Source: Brachyhypopomus gauderio
Lineage: Eukaryota; Chordata; Actinopteri; Gymnotiformes; Hypopomidae
Length of the DNA stretch: 64,000 bases
Reading direction: 5' to 3'
Assembly (NCBI RefSeq): GCF_052324685.1
Contig: NC_135214.1
Span: 28,275,489 to 28,339,488 of the forward strand
The number at the start of each line of letters is the position of its first letter. Position 1 is the first letter of the stretch. Below are positions 50,880-61,593 of the stretch, piece after piece. The notes beneath the pieces are model-generated. The model was not told the origin of the DNA and did not search any database. It worked only from the letters and a program-made list of their open reading frames with translations. The translations under genes were made by a program, and so were the position numbers.

Positions 50880-53538
50880 TTACTGGATCTCAGTGCTAGC
50901 TTTGCCCAGGTCATCTCCTACCACATGGACCTTCATACTCTCCTCCTCTTGGTTCACTGCTCGTGCAGGAGGACTGATAGTGGTGTGGAAAGTCAAGTAC
51001 GAGTACAATACTCCGCCAGATATGCTGAACGGTTGAAAGTGGGAGAACAGAGGCAAAAACAAACAGAAAGGTTTGACTTGCATTACTCTACAATATCTGG
51101 ATTTGATAGGGTTTAAATGAGGGAGTCTTACCATATATTTAGCCCTACAAAGTTTGGCCATGAGAATATATAATCTCCTCCAATGAACATGCCAATGTAT
51201 GCTACAGCAACATTCTACAGAAAGCAAAAATAATTAATAAATTTTTTTAATGACTAAAGAAATGTATATCGGTAATGACAGCAAACTAGCAAGCAAATTT
51301 TATCTTCCAAGAAAGATTGCATGACAGATCTAGGAAAAACGCATGTTTACAGAAGGAGAAAAGCTGAAATTACTCATAAATGTTCAACTACCGACTACAC
51401 ACTGCACAGCTAAAATTCTAACCCTATTCTGTCATACAAGATTTCTAAGAATAATGTTGGTTCCTATATCTTGCATACAGAGAGTGAACAGGTCAGTGAG
51501 TAGGCATTAAATGATTCAGAAAGAATAGGAAATGTGTAAATGCAAATGGAGAATGGAAAATAAAACTAACCTTTATTGCCCCAATAACTGTAGTGGTTAG
51601 GGCACTGTTGTAATAACTGCACAAAATAATGGAGTACATCAGAATAAACCTGTGACAAAAAAATAAAACAGTTCAAAGTGATTACTGGCACCATGATTTC
51701 ATTACTGAGCTACATGATTTCATTTACAAAATGGCAAAATGAGATATTCCTTACCCCATGACACAAGACATCAGAAAATATAAAATGAAACTCAGTGACA
51801 GCCATCCTTCAAAGGCAATGGCCTATAAGGAAAACAAACTAAATGGATTCTTTTCATTTTATGCAACTAAGTCATTGGACTGTTTATTTAACTATTTATA
51901 GAGTGACTCATTCACATGATCATTCACCTTTTCCAAATCTCCAGTGTAGGCACTTGCTAAAATAGTTGGTATAATGATGATGAATGCATTGTAGAACAGA
52001 ACTCCATACTTGCCAAGGCCCTTAACAGAAGCGGAACATCACCAAAAGAATAAAGACCGTCACCTCTTCCCTCTACATCTTCAGCATTACAAAAATAGTT
52101 TCCTTTGCAGTACAGTTATGTTACATGTTGTATATATAATTGTTGCACTTAAATAATTTACATACTTTGGAATTATTTGGAATTATAGCCAAAGATGCTG
52201 TGGACAAACACAATGACTAGATTGGCGAGTCACATTACATGCATACCTCCACTCCCAGTTTCTTCTTTGTGTACACCCCACTAGCAGCTGTGAAGACATC
52301 GTTGAGTAGAACAAAAGTGTAACCCTCTACATCAAAGGCCAGGTCAGAGCTAAACCAGTTAATACAAAACAGAAAGATATTTTGCTTGATATGCTTCTGA
52401 GTCGAGACAGAAATACTGCTGTTTATGAATATTTAATGTCACCATCACGGATTACTGTACCTTGCAGCAATTAGAGCACCAAACACTATGGCCAATACAC
52501 TGTACACCAGCTGAGGTGAAAAAGTCTTTCTGTAAGATCAACCTTTTGTTCAGTTTTGACAGATACAGTCTAAATGCAATTTCATTTTACAGTCTAAAAA
52601 GAAAATGGTTCTTGAAGGTGTGTTGACCAAAGGACTAATATGCAACAAACAAAATATTTTTAGAGTTTTTTGGCAGTCTGAGTAGCCACAACACTCAATG
52701 TCAGCACAAAAATTCCCTAAAACTTGGCAGTGGCAAAATGGCCTCACATTCAATAACATGAAACAATATGTTTGCACTAGTTCATAGCGGTACATACATT
52801 TTACAGACTTCTAATATGCCCATTATAGCAGTTCAAGCAGCAACGGTTCCAACATGTTTCGTTTGGAGAACACTACTGGAGTGACTAGAAAAACTGTTAT
52901 GGAATTGAAATGGCTCTGGTAGACATTCAGTAGTTCTGCCTGGAGAGAGAAGAAGAATGACACATACCTTAATATTTTTGACTCCATAATCATTGTGATT
53001 AGAATGGAGAACTTTCGGAGAACAGTGAACATGGGTAAGCTGCAAAATTCAGAGGAACATGAACATCATTGCTAGTTAAACAAAGACAAAGATGAACTAT
53101 TATCCTCTGCAGCAAAGCTACCACATGGAGAAAAGTACTCATCTGCACCAAACATGTACATGACCATTTTATAATGGTAATTTCTATATAACATCTACAT
53201 TCATGAAAGTAGCTAATCATGGCTCACCTTATATGAAAAATGTTATTCTCTTATCTGAATGAAATAATTATGCCTGTCTTCTGAGGCTGAACATGATACT
53301 TAATAATAGGAATAAGTAATAACTTGGGCTTAAACAAATTCATCCTCCGAATATTTCTCTCACTGTATTCTCACTGCATTCATTAACATTCTTTAGATCA
53401 TGGTCTGGTGGTTAAGGAACCAGTCTTGTGACTGTAGGGTCATAGGTTTGATTCCCAGGCCTGAGGCCATGACTGGAGTGCCATTGAGCAATGCACCTAA
53501 CTCCCACCGCTTTGGACAGCCCCTTAATAATCACTAGT

Positions 53539-53590
<52 letters not shown>

Positions 53591-54844
53591 CACGAGAACA
53601 CTTTAGTGGTGAGCCCTTCCACAGTTGGCCTGTCAGAAATTCTTTTAAAGAAAACACTTGACCACAAAGAGACTTTCCATGAAACACATTCTTTTGACAA
53701 TGGTAAAAATATATAATCAGTTCAAACATGATCGTCTTTGGCCACTTTTTCAATTTATTCTTGTGAATAATAATTGAAATTTAATAGTTTCTTTCTGTTG
53801 TTTTAATCCATGAAGTATACATTTATGATTTATATGGTTCATATGTTTATGGTTGATATTTATATGGTTTATTGCATACAAAATGTATACCTTAATTTCT
53901 TTGTGCCTCCCAATCCTGTTACATGATTGCCAACATAGAATAATGGCAAAGGAAAGATCTGTGGAATGTAACACATTAGAGCAAAATCAGTGATCATAAG
54001 ACCCAAAAGGAAACAGTTGATATGTGAAATATATAAATATACATATTAACCTTTCTGGGTAAACTTCTGTCAAAGTCCTGAAAACTGACAGCTTTGCATA
54101 TTTTGGCTATATAGAGAATGATGATAGTGAATGCCATCTGAGGAAGAAAAGTACTATTTAAAATACTAACACTAGTTTTAACAGTTTAGAGAATTCATAA
54201 CCAAAAGTGCAGTCAAACTGACCTGTCCAATTCCTAGGAACATGTATGAGGGAAATCTACATAAAGACAATAATTTTTAATATTTAACGCCCAACACTCT
54301 CTTTATTACACTTATTTATTAGAAGCACACTTCAAACTCTTCATCAACATTCACTTTCTGACTACTTTCTGAGTGTGGAAATAATTGCTGGTAGCCACTC
54401 TCAACCCAGCCAATAACCCAGGTAACACAGGACAAACAATTTGCTAACAATAAGCTACAATCTGTAACAGTACACCTATGAAATGTTAATTAAATTAACA
54501 CGTAACAAAATGTCGGTGGATGAATATGTATAAAGTAAGCAATGTTACAAGCTTTCACGAAAGTCTAATCGATAATACTTCGATACACTTTTGGCTAGTA
54601 AAGAGGGACGTTTCAACAATACGGAAGTGATAGGCTGTCCATGATTGAAGTGGAAGTGTGTGTCTTACCGGTAGTTCGTTAACACAGTCTTGTTAACAAC
54701 GATGATAAGAAAGGAGCTGAGAGCATAAAATGCAGCAGAAAGGACCTTTGCAAATTGTCCGTTTTTTGAACCGGGAATATGTGAAGAACAAGTCGACGAC
54801 GGCGACGAAGACGACGATGAAGTAAAGCAAGAGGCTCTTGACAT
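50880..54844 (-). CDS. slc35d2: Nucleotide-sugar transporter of the SLC35D group (SLC35D2-like)
   Basis: Multi-pass Golgi/ER membrane antiporter that moves UDP-sugars into the lumen in exchange for UMP. Twelve exons on the minus strand: 54844-54669, 54256-54223, 54137-54051, 53958-53891, 53039-52968, 52529-52461, 52349-52247, 52020-51928, 51822-51755, 51649-51571, 51214-51132 and 51024-50880. Joined in frame they give 358 residues. Family blocks in order: ALSSFLIIVVNKTVLTNYRF, FPLPLFYVGNHVTGLGGTKK, LPMFTVLRKFSILITM, SSDLAFDVEGYTFVLLNDVF, GLGKYGVLFYNAF, CSYYNSALTTTVIGAIKN and IGGDYIFSWPNFVGLN. The N-terminus is Ser-rich and poorly conserved, so the start, the first Met of the exon, is less sure. 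SLC35D1 and SLC35D2 are close paralogues; the ZNF367 and CDC14B neighbours point to D2. The tail lacks the Lys-rich end of SLC35D1. Confidence 0.93.
53397..53600 (+). mobile_element. tRNA-derived SINE in SLC35D2 intron 4
   Basis: The text tggtggttaaggaaccagtc followed about 30 bp later by ggtttgattccc matches a pol III A box and B box of a tRNA-like SINE head. A body (ctgaggccatgactggagtg and on) follows, then a (TG)n run at 53547-53589. No flanking duplication was confirmed. Confidence 0.55.
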
Positions 54845-55635
54845 TTTTGTTTTTGGGTAATGACGTTTCCTCTAACTTGTCGACCTAATTTTGCCGTGCA
54901 GAGTGAAACATTTCGCAGAGATTGCACTCCCAAAAAGTGGGAGTGCATTCAGAACATTCTCTCTTCATCTGTGCTAAAACTATTTCAAAAGATTTTCCGA
55001 CGGTAAACCCCGATACAGGTGAGCTCTGCCGGCCAGGCACTAAACTGGGTTGGCATACTGAAGTTGAAACTAACAGCGTCCATCCACTAGATGGGAGGCT
55101 AGTGCCTTCACAAATGACTAAATCTTTGTGACTAAAATATTTGTATTCACATTGTCCATTTGTAATGTTATTGGCTTACTAAAGAACAGATAGCATTGAC
55201 AGAAGTAATAACATTAATTCACCTGTTATTGCTGTTTTGACAACACGCAATGCATATTACACAATACTATATAGATTATTGGAAACTAGCGAGGAATTGC
55301 GCAGTACTACCTATTCTGATAAAATATTTATATGACCAACTCTTTAGTAGAATATTCATGCAGCAGTCTATGTATGAAGAGACAAAGCTTATGAATATCT
55401 CATTTTATTTACAGATAATTAATTAATATAGTGACCTTTAACAACCATCAGTGAGGCATCAAATGAAAATCAGAGTAATTATTATGAAAAGTCATTAAAG
55501 AAAGGTGTTAATATTTATATATATTCTGTTTAGTACAAAACATGCCCAGATTTAACACCCACACCCCATTTAACATCAACAACTAAACGTGATGCAGATG
55601 TCTGACCATATGTGTATTTCATTAATCACATTATA
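54845..55635. other. Spacer between SLC35D2 and the chemokine gene
   Basis: Contains the SLC35D2 upstream region on one side and the likely 3' UTR of the chemokine gene on the other. A minus-strand AATAAA is read from tttatt near 55404. No other gene seen. Confidence 0.5.
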
Positions 55636-57338
55636 TTATCCATGCTTTCTGCAGTCGATTCTTCTGCATTTTCTCTTCGTCCTTCTGGTCCTTTGGCCCC
55701 TCGCCCTAACTATCTTATCCACATTTTTCTTAAACTTCACATCTATGCAGAATTTCTTGTTTTCCATATACAGTCTGTAAAAGGGAGCAAAAACATTCAT
55801 ATTATTATAAACTGTATCTGGGAATTCAAATCAACCTCAAGAAAGCAACAAGATAAAAGAAGAAAAGAGGAGAGAGAAGAGAAGAGAAGAGGAGAGGAGA
55901 GGAGAGACAAGACACTTTATTTTTCTAACACCTTTCATACACACCAGCGATTCAAAGTGCTTTACACAAGGAAAAAAAAGAAGCTTTATATGACCTGAGA
56001 TATCATCTTAGGAAGTTTATTGCCAAAATGTATAATAAATAAAAAACAAGATTTTAAAGGAATAAAGTAGAAAAAAAATGAATTAAATAAAGAATTTAAA
56101 GAAAAGGGGTTTAAAATTACTCAAAAGTAAATTGAGATAAATTAAAGTAATATTAAGATAAAATACCCATGAATTAAAGAAGATAATAATAATGAAAATA
56201 AGAATAAGTAAAAGATAAAAATAACTTATTCAAAAATCTTATGTAACATCTAATCCAAACCAAAAGCTTGGCCATATAGGAATGTTTTTATCTTTGATTT
56301 ACAAATATGTAGTATTGGAGCTGTTCAATTATTCAATTCAAAAACACATCTTTTAAACTTGCTTGTTCACGTTAATTGATTGATTTATTTTATAGTAATT
56401 TTAAGTACAGATTTTTATTTATATATTGTTTGTGTGTGTTGTACTTTGATTTGTGATGTAAGGTGACCATGAGTGTCTTGAAAGATGTCAATAATTTATT
56501 ATTATTGTTCTAATATCCACTCACTGCTGGTTCCATTTGGAAACAGCATAATAGCTAAATGCTACATTTCCATAATTCGTTTTTACCTTGGGCAGTACTA
56601 ACTGATTAGTTCCTAATGACCTAAGATTCCTGCCTGGCTCATAGCTGTGCAGCAAGTTAGACAGATATAGAGAAGGATTTGAAAGGCACTATGAAAGTGT
56701 TCATATTGGATACATCCTCCACTCACATCAATGCTGGAATATCACAGGCTCCATCTATTCTTTGAATCTCATATCTTGTAATTTTCCGTATTGTTTGGTG
56801 GGAAACTTTCGTTGAAACGTTTACACAGCAGTGTGGAATGTATCCTGTTATGAAACATAATTCACCGTCACAGTAGATTTGACCATTCTAGTCTCCCTTA
56901 TGACAAGTAAACAAATGTTTTATCTGCTACATTTTAGTCCTTGCTACAGAAAACATGAGACAATTACTTCAAGTGAGCACCTCAATTTTTTTTACAATGT
57001 TCATGTATTGTGTAATGCCTTTGGGAAAACGCATATAAACGTCAACCATTAGTTAGCAAAGTTAATAGCAATACAGTAGAAAAATTCTACTGAAACCAGT
57101 TTCACTAGTTCATTAATTTCATTACACTAGTGATCTTAAATAACCTTTCTGATAAATACCCACTGAGCAGCACAAATGCTTCATGAATCCCTCATGACTG
57201 AGATCACATACAAACAATATTGCACACATATAAGCAGTATGTAGTTCTCCCCTCTGTGGCTGGTTCCTTACCATCAGTAGTGATGAAGATGATGGAACAC
57301 AGGAGAAGAAGAGCCAGGCCCGCACCTCGCAGCTCCAT
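55636..57338 (-). CDS. ccl27/ccl28-like: CC chemokine of the CCL27/CCL28 type
   Basis: Small secreted chemoattractant; its mammalian relatives act through CCR10 and CCR3 in skin and mucosa. Three exons on the minus strand: 57338-57272 (22 codons plus one base), 56844-56727 and 55774-55636. Phases are 1 and 2, and the product has 107 residues. Exon 1 is a signal peptide (MELRGAGLALLLLCSIIFIT). Exon 2 carries the adjacent cysteines (IPHCCVNVSTKVS) and the third cysteine in RYEIQRIDGACDIPAL. Exon 3 starts ILYMENKKFCIDV with the fourth cysteine, then a very basic tail with two more cysteines (KRKCRRIDCRKHG). The IQRxDGxCDxxAxIL pattern matches human CCL28 (IQRADGDCDLAAVIL) and CCL27. All borders are GT-AG. 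It sits between SLC35D2 and vasotocin on the same strand. CCL27 versus CCL28 orthology is not resolved. Confidence 0.87.
55855..55975 (-). mobile_element. LINE 3' tail with GAGAA microsatellite, in chemokine intron 2
   Basis: On the minus strand, gtgtaaagcactttgaatcg and then a gtatgaaaggtg stretch precede a GA-rich tandem run (plus-strand gagaagagaa, about 55861-55910). This is the usual layout of a fish L2-like LINE tail. Only the tail is visible. Confidence 0.4.
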
Positions 57339-57635
57339 GATGAGAACAGTGAGAATGAAAGTGTGCAGATGCTGGAAAACCACATTTATTCACATACCTT
57401 CTCACCTGGTAACGCCCACTTGGCACCCTGTGGCACGTCTAAGCTTTTTGGAAGCACAACATGTGTGTGAATCAGTACCCAAGAATGATGGGACCCCCCA
57501 TTCCCACAGCTGTTATAGTGTAAGGCTGTTCGAACTTGCACTTTAAAGTGACAGGTGGTGCAAAAATGTACTGAGGGCATCTATTTCAATGTTAGAGTAT
57601 GTACTAAAACACCTGGCTCTGCAAAAGTTTACTTT

Positions 57636-57705
57636 AATAATAATAATAATAATAATAATAAGGTGCACTTATATAGCACCTTTCAAAGTACCCAAAGACG
57701 CTTTA
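57636..57705 (-). mobile_element. LINE 3' tail with (TTA)n microsatellite
   Basis: On the minus strand, a cgtctttgggtactttgaaa stretch followed by ggtgctatataagtgcacc runs into about eight ATT units (plus-strand taataataa, 57636-57661). This resembles L2-type LINE tails. It lies upstream of the chemokine gene. Confidence 0.45.
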
Positions 57706-59002
57706 ACTTTAACATGAATGTGAATGGATATAGTGTATTTCATGTTAAAACACTGACATATATGGTGTCACTGGCTATATGAAAATGCATATCATAAATG
57801 CTATAGTAATAAAGCAGAGAATTGTATCTAACTAACAAATATTACTACTGTTTACTAATGACTACTTACTACTACTGGATATGTGCTACCTTTTATGAGA
57901 ACATAGGATAATGATCGGCGATCAAGCCTTAAAGTAGTTAATTACCTTAAAATAAACCTTTATTATTATAAACAATCCTGTTGTAGTTCTAGTAGAATGT
58001 TATTTGGGCAATAAAGAGTTCGATAGCTTTAAAATGTTGACTATATTTTAGATATGTCCATAGAATTAGACACTAAAAGATGGGAAAATCAAACATTTCA
58101 CAGTAGAAAGTCTCCATTCTGATATTGTATTCTGACAGTTGTATATTGTAAGAGTATTTTCAAACATCAGTTCTGAGATGTGGATCTGTATGATTGCATG
58201 CTAAAACTACATTTTAACAAAAAAAATGTCATAATATGATTATTCATTGTTTAATACAAGGGTTGTGCTTTTGAAAGATTTTACACCAGTTTCTACAAAA
58301 CGAAAGCAAATACGAATAGAGGTTTGACAGGAGCATCAATGCAGAGATAGTAAAAACAAGAACTGCTGCTAAATCTGCCTCTTGTGTGCTTCCTTTTGTG
58401 AATGAGCTTGTCGTGACAGTGAATCTGTGTCAGTTTTGGTTTTGGTCTGTTGGCATTCGGTGGGAAAAACAAATACAAAAGACACCAGCTAAAACAACAA
58501 TAAGGTGTGCACCAGAGTATTATTGTATAGAGGATATACTTTTATAAAGACATAATTAAGGGTTCAGAAGACGTGTTACAGCAAGACAGTCTTTATTTAC
58601 TACATATTTACACACTGGATCAGCAGCTCGTTATGTTTCGTCACATCATAAATAATGGTAAAATAACACAGACGTGTTCCAAGCGTCAGTTTCAGTAACT
58701 GAGGATCAGTAGCTGGGCATGTCCAACTGGTGTTCTGGGCATGTCAAACTGGGAGGACACCCCAGGGAAGACCCAGTACATGCTGGAGAGATTATATCTC
58801 TCAGCTGTCCAGTGAACACCTTGGTATCCCCCCAGAGGGGCCTCTTTGCTTAGGCTACTGCCCCCGTGACCCGGACCCTGATAAGTGGATGCGGATGGAT
58901 GGATGGATGGATGGATGGATGGATAACATAGATTTGAAAATTTAAAGTGAGAGTCTGTAACTGGGGGCTGAGGCAGGCAAATGTTTAGGAAAATCTGAAA
59001 TC
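57706..59002. other. Spacer between vasotocin and the chemokine gene
   Basis: AT-rich with no supported gene. Its right end is the probable vasotocin 3' UTR, and it holds the LINE tail at about 58690-58925. Confidence 0.5.
58690..58925 (+). mobile_element. Non-LTR retrotransposon 3' end with GGAT tail
   Basis: The text gggaggacaccccagggaag, then gaccc, ctcagctgtcc and ctgataagtggatg, ending in seven or eight ggat units (58893-58924), matches the common 3' end of a fish LINE. The remnant open frame is broken. Confidence 0.55.
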
Positions 59003-61255
59003 TCAAATCTGTGTCTGCCCTCTAGTGGCCAGGTTGAAGAGACGCACCAGTGTTTCTCTGGTTGAGGCACTGCTCAGTTTGGTGTTCACTTCTGCAGGAT
59101 GGTTAAACCTGCTGTCTTCTGAACAGTTTGAATAGAGGACACACCTCTCTGCAAAAGAGAGTAATGCCAAAACCTGAGCAAACATGACAAAGAAATATGG
59201 ACACACCCAGAAATCATCGATAAACCAGTCATGTCAGTACCTGATATCTTGTGTGCAATATGAAGGGTTTAAACTAACTGAATTATTATTTTTACAGGGT
59301 GTCACTGACCTGAGTCACAGCAGATGCCTGGAGCAGCACAACGCCCCCCCTCGGATCCACAGGGTCTCCCTCCACTCTCGCAGGGGCTGGGCAGGTAGTT
59401 CTCCTCCATGCAGCCGGCTGCCTCTGGTGAGCCCACGTAGCAGCCCAGATCTGCTGCACAGCAAATACTGGGGCCAAAGCAGCGGCCCCTCTCCCCAGGA
59501 CCACAGGACATGCACTTCAGAAGGGAGATTATGTTGCACCAAACCATCATACATGCATCAAATTAATATCGCATTCTCACATAATGAAAGTCAATGAAGA
59601 GTTAAGTGTGCCTGTCATATGTTACGTGACGTTAGAATGGAGGCATTCTTACATCCGTTTGTCCAAATAACAGAAGGGAAGTTCGTCACGGCTGCATGAT
59701 GATGTAATATTGCTTAGGCATTACTAATATTTGTTTTATGAGTGTTTTATACACTCATTGGCCACTTTATTAGGTACACCTGTCCAACTACTCATTAACG
59801 CAAATGTCGAATCAGGCAATCACATGGCAGCAATGCACAATACGTCATGCACAATACGTCAAACCTTGAGGTGGATGGGATACAGCAGCAGAAGACCACA
59901 TCAGCTGCCACTCCTGTCAGTTAAGAACAGGAAACTGAGGCTACAATTCACACAAGTTCACCAAAATTGGACAATAGAAGATTGGAAAAATGTTGCCTGG
60001 TCTGATGAGTCTCGATTTCTGCCGCAATATTCGGATGGTAGGGTTTGGCTTCAACAACATGAAAGCATGGATCCATCCTGCCTTGTATCAACAGTTCAGG
60101 CTGGTGGTGCAATGGTGTGGGGGATATTTTCCTGGCATACTTTGAGCCCATTAGTACCAATTGAGCATCGTATCAATGCCACAGCCTTCCTGAGCATTGT
60201 TGCTGACCATTTCCATCCCTTTATGACCACAGTGTTCTCATCTTCTGATGGCTACTTCCAGCAGGATAACATGCCATATCATAAAGCACGAATCCTCTCA
60301 GACTGGTTTCTTAAACCCAACAATGAGTTCACTGTACTCGAATGGCCTCCACAGTCACCAGATCTCAATCCAATAGAGCACCTTTGGGATGTGGTGGAAC
60401 GGGAGATTCACATCATGGATGTGCAGCCGACAAATCTGCAGCAACTGCGTGATGCTATCGTGTCAATATGGACCAGACTCTCTGAGGAATGTTTCTAGTA
60501 CCTTGTTGAATCTATGCCACGAAGGATTAAGGCAGTTCTGAAGGAAAAAGGGGGTCCAACCCAGTACTATCAAGGTGTACCTAATAAAATGGCCGGTGAG
60601 TGTACATTTTCTAAAAGTTTTTTAGTAATTTCAACATTTTCAAAAATACAAAACTTCCAACTTCCATTAAGTAGCACGAGGGCTTAAAACTAGATTACAA
60701 CATTCTATCCAGTTTCAGATGTGATACAAATTCCTACCAAGCTTCAAAAGCATCTACCTTATACAGTGTCCTAAACATCACTTATAGAATTTACCTTCAT
60801 TTACAACTAAATTACTCTTTTGTTACACCCATTAAACCGAGTGCTTCACGATTTTATATGATATATGCTAAACATGTTTATGTAGCAAAAGCAAACAATG
60901 CCTTTCTTATTTTATCAATCAGCTGTAATGATCGAACGCTGCATTAAAGCAGCACAGCAAATAGTACCTTTAAATACCTTTTTAAACAAATCTTTTTATG
61001 CAATGTTGAATATCGCCACTTGTCGGTAACATTTACAAGTGTAAACTTTAGCAAGGGTATAAATGTAAACTACAGGCTATTAGATAGAGAAAGTGTAACT
61101 AATGTAACTATTGGGATACTTGCCTGCCTTATTCCGATACCTGGAGACGAGCGCTTCCCTCCACGCGGGCAGTTCTGAATATAACAGGCGGAAGAGAGCG
61201 AGGACAGCGCTAGGAGACAGATCATGCCCGCTGGAAGCCAAGAGTCGGACATCAC
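59003..61255 (-). CDS. avp: Vasotocin-neurophysin precursor (arginine vasotocin)
   Basis: Prohormone for the neurohypophysial peptide vasotocin, the fish counterpart of vasopressin, with its neurophysin carrier. Three exons on the minus strand: 61255-61124 (44 codons), 59514-59310 and 59148-59003. Phases are 0 and 1, and the product has 160 residues. Exon 1 gives a signal peptide ([12 protein letters not shown]), the nonapeptide CYIQNCPRG (Ile3, Arg8) and the amidation/cleavage site GKR. Exon 2 is most of neurophysin, with [20 protein letters not shown] and EENYLPSPC; with exon 3 it has the expected 14 cysteines. Exon 3 ends in a copeptin-like region with an NCS sequon and a Leu-rich [11 protein letters not shown] segment. 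The start could be Met1, Met2 or Met11. Donor 1 is GC rather than GT. Intron 1 holds a Tc1-like insertion. Confidence 0.97.
59752..60602 (+). mobile_element. Truncated Tc1-like transposon in vasotocin intron 1
   Basis: Terminal repeats CACTCATTGGCCACTTTATTAGG-type (59752-59781) and its imperfect inverse (60573-60602) are flanked by TA on both sides, the Tc1/mariner target. The element is about 850 bp; full-length Tc1 elements usually exceed 1.2 kb. It lies in the opposite orientation to the host gene. Confidence 0.85.
59866..60586 (+). pseudogene. Tc1-like transposase relic
   Basis: The frame encodes the catalytic half of a Tc1 transposase: [10 protein letters not shown] (first Asp), [16 protein letters not shown] (second Asp) and [12 protein letters not shown] (Glu), a DDE arrangement. 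The N-terminal paired-type DNA-binding half is missing apart from a short [11 protein letters not shown] piece. A TAG stop at 60496-60498 interrupts the frame, after which [14 protein letters not shown] continues. It is therefore not functional. A 14-bp direct repeat (tgcacaatacgtca) lies near 59834-59861. Confidence 0.85.
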
Positions 61256-61318
61256 GGTGTTTCAGTCGTGAGGTGTGACCCCCTGTTCCCGTTTCAAAGG
61301 AAGCAGTGTTCAAAATGC

Positions 61319-61367
61319 TTTTTATACTCACCATTCTGTTCTTCAGACTTGTGTTAAGGCGACGTCA
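61319..61367 (-). promoter_or_regulatory. avp: Vasotocin core promoter: TATA box and CRE-like site
   Basis: On the minus strand TATAAAAA lies at 61326-61319, about 65 bp before the first ATG, predicting a start near 61290. TGACGTCG (61367-61360), one base off the cAMP response element TGACGTCA, lies about 35 bp further upstream. Mammalian vasopressin promoters also use CRE-type sites. Function is inferred. Confidence 0.65.
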
Positions 61368-61593
61368 GGACATTTAATGTCGCTACTCCCTCCCACCTCT
61401 AAGGTATCTGCTAAAGTAATACTCGAATAATGCCGGCTGATTAAGCTAAATGCTCTGTTTTTGCTCTGTGTTACTGCTGTTACAGTAGCTACAACTTTTT
61501 AAGTAATCAAGGAGAAGCCAAAATAATAATAAATTACATTACATTGTGTGTTTTTCAATAGATTAATATGAGAGGAAACTACAACTTGGCTAA

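Noticed and set aside
52823-53032. Minus-strand frame in SLC35D2 intron 5 (QAELLNVYQSHFN…)
   Set aside because: It runs on from exon 5 through the donor. The true next exon (KTFSPQLVYSVLAIVFGAL) is at 52529-52461 and restores frame and homology.
54679-54948. Minus-strand frame with LHRRLRRRRRL at the SLC35D2 start
   Set aside because: It is a shifted frame over SLC35D2 exon 1; the Ser-rich frame starting at 54844 leads into the transporter sequence.
57122-57546. Open frames on both strands over the chemokine signal exon
   Set aside because: They are shadows of the 67-base coding exon at 57338-57272.
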